Shown: positions 5,832 through 8,470 of the stretch, one piece after another | Layout: each line of letters begins with the position of its first letter | How positions within the stretch are numbered: position 1 is the first letter of the stretch | Source of the DNA: Lentisphaerota bacterium | Lineage (GTDB): Bacteria > Verrucomicrobiota > Lentisphaeria > Oligosphaerales > Oligosphaeraceae | DNA length: 8,470 nt | Direction of reading: 5' to 3' | Assembly: GCA_012800625.1 (NCBI GenBank) | Contig: JAAZIY010000110.1 | Coordinates: 1-8,470 of the forward strand | Program-made: the position numbers and the translations under genes | The notes under the pieces: generated by a model | What the model was told of the DNA's origin: nothing | Database searches by the model: none | The model's input: only the letters and a program-made list of their open reading frames with translations

Positions 5832-5860
5832 AAAAAGTCATCCTGGCCCTGCGGGCCGGG
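5832..5860 (-). other. GC-rich hairpin in the rplF-rplR spacer
   Basis: CCTGGCCC (5842-5849) and GGGCCGGG (5853-5860) form an 8-position stem with a 3-nt loop, 7 Watson-Crick pairs in the minus-strand RNA (one C-A mismatch). A short T5 run follows 5 nt later (complement of 5832-5836). It begins 7 nt after the rplF stop. The gap before the U-run and the mismatch make it a weak terminator; mRNA stabilisation or partial attenuation is equally possible. Confidence 0.4.
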
Positions 5861-5867
5861 CATTTAA

Positions 5868-6401
5868 TTAGACGGTTTTGCCTTCCTTCAGGCTGAGTTT
5901 TTCGCCTTGGAAGCGCACGCCTTTGCCATGATATGCATCCGGTTTGCGGAAGGCTCTGATGGTCGCTGTGACCTGGCCGATCTTCTGTTTGTCTATGCTT
6001 TCCAGGCTGATGTGGTTCTGGTCGGGCATGCTTACTTCCACGCCTTCGGGCACTTCATAGACCACGGGTTTGGAATAACCCAGGTTGAGCGTCAGTGTGC
6101 GTCCTGCCACTTGCCCACGGTAACCCACGCCATGCAGCTCAAGTTGCTGCTTAAAGCCTTCGCTTACTCCCTGCACCATGTTGCTGATAAGGCTGCGGGC
6201 AAGGCCGTGCAGCATCTTTGACTGGCGCTGTTCGTCACGGCGCATAACCTTGACGATGTCGCCCTCGATTTCCACATAAATGCCCTCCGGCATCGTATAC
6301 TGCAAAGTGCCCTTAGGGCCTTTGACACTGACTGCTTGCCCCTCGACTTGCAAGTCTACCTTGCCTCCCAAGTCGATTTCTTTGTTTCCCATGCGTGACA
6401 T
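5868..6401 (-). CDS. rplF: 50S ribosomal protein L6
   Basis: 177 residues from the chosen ATG, matching the E. coli length exactly. L6 binds 23S rRNA near the sarcin-ricin loop and factor-binding site. The family start MSRMGNKEIDL is followed by the first L6 repeat (EGQAVSVKGPKGTLQYTMP, about 19-37). The second repeat contains LELHGVGYRGQVAGRTLTLNLG (about 87-108), and the C-terminal signature PDAYHGKGVRFQGEKLSLKEGK (about 153-174) is present. An in-frame TTG at 6426-6428 would add nine residues, but the ATG at 6399-6401 is preferred: it has GAAGGA about 8 nt upstream and gives the conserved N-terminus. It lies 27 nt after rpsH. Confidence 0.97.
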   Translation of the reverse strand: MSRMGNKEIDLGGKVDLQVEGQAVSVKGPKGTLQYTMPEGIYVEIEGDIVKVMRRDEQRQSKMLHGLARSLISNMVQGVSEGFKQQLELHGVGYRGQVAGRTLTLNLGYSKPVVYEVPEGVEVSMPDQNHISLESIDKQKIGQVTATIRAFRKPDAYHGKGVRFQGEKLSLKEGKTV

Positions 6402-6428
6402 GTCGGAATTCCTTCTCTTAGTGGCCAA

Positions 6429-6833
6429 TTACCAGACGTAGCAGAGCACTTCGCCGCCCATGTTGCGTTTTCTTGCTTGCCGGTCAGTAAACAGGCCGTT
6501 TGAGGTGCTCATAATGGCTATGCCCAGGCCGCCTAGCACCCTTGGGATGTCGGCACAGCCCACATAGACGCGGCGCGAGGGCTTGCTGATGCGCTTGATA
6601 CCTTCGATGACCGGGGTCTGCTCTTTGCCCTTGTATTTCAGTACTATGCTCAACTGCTTTTTATTGTTTCCCTGCTCCTCGATGCGGTATGACTCGATGT
6701 AGCCGGCCTCTTGCAGGGTCTCGGCCAGGGAGGCGCGCATATTGGAAGAGGGCATGCTCAGCTCAGCGATTTTAGCGCTGGAGGCATTGCGTATGCGGGT
6801 CAACATGTCGGCAATCGGATCGCTCATGCTCAT
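6429..6833 (-). CDS. rpsH: 30S ribosomal protein S8
   Basis: 134 residues (E. coli 130). S8 is a primary 16S rRNA binder organising the central domain, and in enterobacteria it represses the spc operon through a site near rplE; whether that applies here is unknown. The N-terminus MSMSDPIADMLTRIRNAS is almost identical to the family consensus. Other matches are MPSSNMRASLAETLQEAGYI (27-46), the linker SKPSRRVYVG, the GGLGIAIMSTSNGLFTDRQA segment and the terminal GGEVLCYVW, which holds the conserved rRNA-contacting STS loop. The first ATG (6831-6833) is retained; a second at codon 3 is possible. It starts 12 nt after rpsN. Confidence 0.98.
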   Translation of the reverse strand: MSMSDPIADMLTRIRNASSAKIAELSMPSSNMRASLAETLQEAGYIESYRIEEQGNNKKQLSIVLKYKGKEQTPVIEGIKRISKPSRRVYVGCADIPRVLGGLGIAIMSTSNGLFTDRQARKRNMGGEVLCYVW

Positions 6834-6845
6834 GATATTTACTCC

Positions 6846-7031
6846 TTACCAGCTCGCTTTAGTGACGCCAGGGATCATGCCGCTGTTGGCCAGCTCGCGA
6901 AAGCAGATGCGGCAAAGGTGGAACTTGCGTATGTAGGCGCGTGGGCGACCGCAGCGCTGGCAACGCGTATATGCCCGGGCACTGAACTTGGCAGGCTTCT
7001 GCGACTTGACAATTAAACTCTTCTTAGCCAT
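6846..7031 (-). CDS. rpsN: 30S ribosomal protein S14, zinc-binding (type Z)
   Basis: 61 residues, the length of the short S14 form. The zinc ribbon is intact: Cys24-x2-Cys27 and Cys40-x2-Cys43 separated by 12 residues, within RCQRCGRPRAYIRKFHLCRICFRE. The carboxyl end GMIPGVTKASW is the family signature. S14 sits in the 30S head near S3, S10 and S19. Many bacteria also carry a zinc-free C-minus paralogue used under zinc starvation; none is in this window. The ATG is preceded by GGAAG; the gene begins 13 nt after rplE. Confidence 0.98.
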   Translation of the reverse strand: MAKKSLIVKSQKPAKFSARAYTRCQRCGRPRAYIRKFHLCRICFRELANSGMIPGVTKASW

Positions 7032-7044
7032 GAGTCTTCCTTAA

Positions 7045-7584
7045 TTAACTAGAAAATGGCATGCCAAGAAGGGCCAGAAGCTCGCGGGCTTCCTCATCGG
7101 TCCTGGCACTGGTTACGATGGTGACGTTCATACCTATAGTATGCTTGATCTTGTCCAGCTCGATCTCGGTGAACACCGACTGGTCGTTGATGCCGAAGGT
7201 ATAGTTGCCGGCGCCGTCAAAGGACTTGGCCGGCACTCCGCGGAAGTCGCGCACGCGCGGCAGCACCACGTTTACCAGGCGGCTGAAGAAGTTGTACATG
7301 ACCTGGCGGCGCAGTGTGACGCTCACGCCCACAGCCATGCCGGCGCGCAGCTTAAAGTTGGAGATGTTCTTGCGTGTCTTGGTGATCACCGGCTTTTGGC
7401 CGCAGATGGCCGCAATCGTCTCGACGGTCTGCTGCATGACCTCGCGGTCTTTGTCAGTTCCCACGCCGGAGTTGATGACTATTTTTTCAAGCTTGGGCGC
7501 CTGCAAAGAGTTCTTGTAGCCGCGTTTGCTCATCAACTGAGGCAGCACCACATCCTTGTATTGCTCATATAGAGTGCTCTTCAT
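7045..7584 (-). CDS. rplE: 50S ribosomal protein L5
   Basis: 179 residues from the chosen ATG, identical in length to E. coli L5. It binds 5S rRNA and contacts the P-site tRNA elbow and S13. Characteristic segments are PKLEKIVINSGVG (about 30-42), AAICGQKPVITKTRKNISNFKLRAG (about 63-87), VLPRVRDFRGVPAKSFDGAGNYTFG (about 116-140) and the T-rich VTIVTSARTDEEARELL (about 156-172). A GTG at 7594-7596 would add four residues, but it lies inside the Shine-Dalgarno sequence (AAGGAGAGGTGG), which is 8 nt from the ATG at 7582-7584, so the ATG is preferred. That ribosome binding site overlaps the rplX stop codon, which suggests translational coupling. Confidence 0.97.
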   Translation of the reverse strand: MKSTLYEQYKDVVLPQLMSKRGYKNSLQAPKLEKIVINSGVGTDKDREVMQQTVETIAAICGQKPVITKTRKNISNFKLRAGMAVGVSVTLRRQVMYNFFSRLVNVVLPRVRDFRGVPAKSFDGAGNYTFGINDQSVFTEIELDKIKHTIGMNVTIVTSARTDEEARELLALLGMPFSS

Positions 7585-7602
7585 AATGCTTACCACCTCT
7601 CC

Positions 7603-7866
7603 TTATTTTTTGGCTCCGCCACGTCGGGCCTCATAGCGCTCGGCATTCATCAGGTTGGACAAGTCTATGGGGCCTTCCTGCTCTCTAAAGCCGCCGTTAG
7701 GCTCGGCTTGCGAGCGGCGCACGGTTTTTTTAAGCAAATTGAGGCCTTCGACGTAGGCCTGGTTTTTGCCTGGCAGCACCCGCAGCACTCGCCCGTCGCG
7801 TCCCTTGTCATCTCCGGCGATGGCGTAAACCAGGTCGCCCTTGCGTATTTTATTCGCCTTCGACAT
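7603..7866 (-). CDS. rplX: 50S ribosomal protein L24
   Basis: 87 residues, shorter than the roughly 104 of E. coli L24, the C-terminal extension being reduced. L24 initiates 50S assembly by binding the 5' domain of 23S rRNA. The KOW domain is at about residues 6-34 (KIRKGDLVYAIAGDDKGRDG then RVLRVLPGK), followed by VEGLNLLKKTVRRSQ and the GGFREQEGPIDLSNLM motif (58-73), which is the standard family continuation. The ATG overlaps the rplN stop by one base (TGATG), with GGAGGTG 5 nt upstream. The basic tail RRGGAKK replaces the usual longer C-terminus. Confidence 0.96.
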   Translation of the reverse strand: MSKANKIRKGDLVYAIAGDDKGRDGRVLRVLPGKNQAYVEGLNLLKKTVRRSQAEPNGGFREQEGPIDLSNLMNAERYEARRGGAKK

Positions 7867-8234
7867 CAGAGCACCTCCGGGGCTAATGAGACGATTTTCA
7901 TAAAGTTGCGTTCGCGCAGCTCCCTGGCCACCGGGCCAAAGATACGCGAGCCGCGCGGGTTGTCATCATCATCAATGAGCACCGCGGCGTTATGGTCGAA
8001 ACGCAACACGGAGCCGTCGGCCCGGCGTATGCCTTTTGCGGTGCGCACGATGACGGCGCGAATGACCTCGCCTTTTTTCACCATGCCCCTCGGCTGTGCC
8101 TCCTTCACGCTGGCGCGTATGATGTCGCCGATCTCGGCAAATTCCTTGCCACCCTGTCCCAGGGTGGTGATGGCCATGATCTTGCGCGCGCCGGAGTTGT
8201 CAGCCACGTTTAGTGTGGTCTGCATCTGTATCAT
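7866..8234 (-). CDS. rplN: 50S ribosomal protein L14
   Basis: 122 residues (E. coli 123). L14 lies at the subunit interface and contributes to bridges with 16S rRNA. It is nearly canonical throughout: MIQMQTTLNVADNSGARKIM (1-20), IGDIIRASVKEAQPRGMVKKG (35-55), VIRAVIVRTAKGIRRADGS (57-75) and the terminal RIFGPVARELRERNFMKIVSLAPEVL. The first ATG gives the conserved MIQ start and has GAGGAG 8 nt upstream; ATG at codon 4 is rejected for that reason. It begins 12 nt after rpsQ and overlaps rplX by one base. As the usual first gene of the spc operon it can carry its own promoter, but none fits in this short spacer. Confidence 0.98.
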   Translation of the reverse strand: MIQMQTTLNVADNSGARKIMAITTLGQGGKEFAEIGDIIRASVKEAQPRGMVKKGEVIRAVIVRTAKGIRRADGSVLRFDHNAAVLIDDDDNPRGSRIFGPVARELRERNFMKIVSLAPEVL

Positions 8235-8246
8235 AGTATTGACTCC

Positions 8247-8470
8247 TCACTCGGTTGCGGCGCGTTGTGTTATGCTGATCAGGCGCCAGCGTTTGCTTTT
8301 GCTCAAGGGGCGAACCTCCATGATCTTCACCTGGTCGCCTACCCGTGCCTCGTTGTTTTCATCGTGCACGTAGTATTTTTTGGTGACCTTGACCACTTTT
8401 TTGTAGAGACTGTGCTGCGTTCGCCGGTCTACCCGCACAACCAGGGTCTTGTCCATCTTGTCGCTGACCA
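8247..8470 (-). CDS. rpsQ: 30S ribosomal protein S17, 5' end cut by the window edge
   Basis: The frame stays open to the right edge: four further residues (V, S, D, K) precede the internal Met at 8454-8456 and complete the family motif VSDKMDKTLVVRV, so the true start lies beyond 8470. About 73 C-terminal residues are visible; full S17 is usually 80-90. S17 is an OB-fold protein binding the 5' domain of 16S rRNA. Seen here are HSLYKKVVKVTKKYYVHDEN, the ARVGDQVKIMEVRPLSKSKRWRL segment and a short polar tail. The order rpsQ-rplN is the usual junction between S10 and spc operons, and the 12-nt gap argues for continuous transcription. Confidence 0.96.
   Translation of the reverse strand, partial: VSDKMDKTLVVRVDRRTQHSLYKKVVKVTKKYYVHDENNEARVGDQVKIMEVRPLSKSKRWRLISITQRAATE

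Noticed and set aside
6402..6428. Upstream TTG start for rplF adding nine residues
   Set aside because: The ATG at 6399-6401 has a well-spaced Shine-Dalgarno and restores the conserved MSRMG start and 177-residue length.
7585..7596. GTG start for rplE adding four residues
   Set aside because: That GTG lies inside the Shine-Dalgarno sequence that serves the ATG at 7582-7584.
7708..8373. Long plus-strand open frame antisense to rplX, rplN and rpsQ
   Set aside because: It is the complement of three well-identified ribosomal genes and has no family resemblance of its own.
8247..8456. Complete 69-residue S17 starting at the internal Met
   Set aside because: The frame remains open to the window edge and the upstream residues complete the conserved VSDKMDKT motif, so the gene is simply truncated.

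Overview
The right two thirds of this 8.47 kb window (about 2770-8470, minus strand, transcribed right to left) is the core of a bacterial S10-spc ribosomal protein cluster. The order is rpsQ (5' end cut by the window edge), rplN, rplX, rplE, rpsN, rpsH, rplF, rplR, rpsE, rplO, secY. This is the canonical order except that rpmD (L30), normally between rpsE and rplO, is missing: only 34 nt separate those two genes. S14 is the short zinc-ribbon type. All these proteins are full length with intact family motifs, so this is a normal, essential chromosomal locus.

The left third carries two plus-strand genes that converge on secY. The first is a secreted SGNH/GDSL hydrolase (539-1672). The second, 81 nt downstream, is a TIM-barrel protein of the sugar phosphate isomerase/epimerase (AP endonuclease 2-like) family (1754-2638). 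They may form a small carbohydrate-related transcription unit, but no substrate can be read from the sequence. A 24-bp perfect palindrome flanked by an A-run and a T-run (2661-2698) lies between the two convergent units and should terminate both.

Positions 1-535 hold no credible gene. They contain repetitive intergenic DNA: a degenerate 9-bp TCCGATNNG array, a doubled ATGCCGGC block, a near-identical 31-bp direct repeat and a 9-bp-arm inverted repeat, followed by a possible promoter for the hydrolase.

The least ordinary signals are in the spacers of the ribosomal cluster. The rplR-rpsE spacer (118 nt, AT-rich) contains an 86-nt two-segment inverted repeat ending directly before the rpsE Shine-Dalgarno sequence. 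The rplO-secY spacer (166 nt) holds a perfect 10-bp terminator-like hairpin, then a second structure with competing pairings, suggesting that secY expression is partly uncoupled from the ribosomal genes. A four-copy 10-bp tandem repeat sits just after secY.

Organism: a Gram-negative-like, moderately GC-rich bacterium. The style of the intergenic repeats, the SecY termini and the absence of rpmD lead me to suggest the PVC superphylum (Lentisphaerota/Kiritimatiellota/Verrucomicrobiota). This is inference from recall, not a computed placement. I see no defence island, prophage, CRISPR array, RNA gene or convincing novel multi-gene system here.
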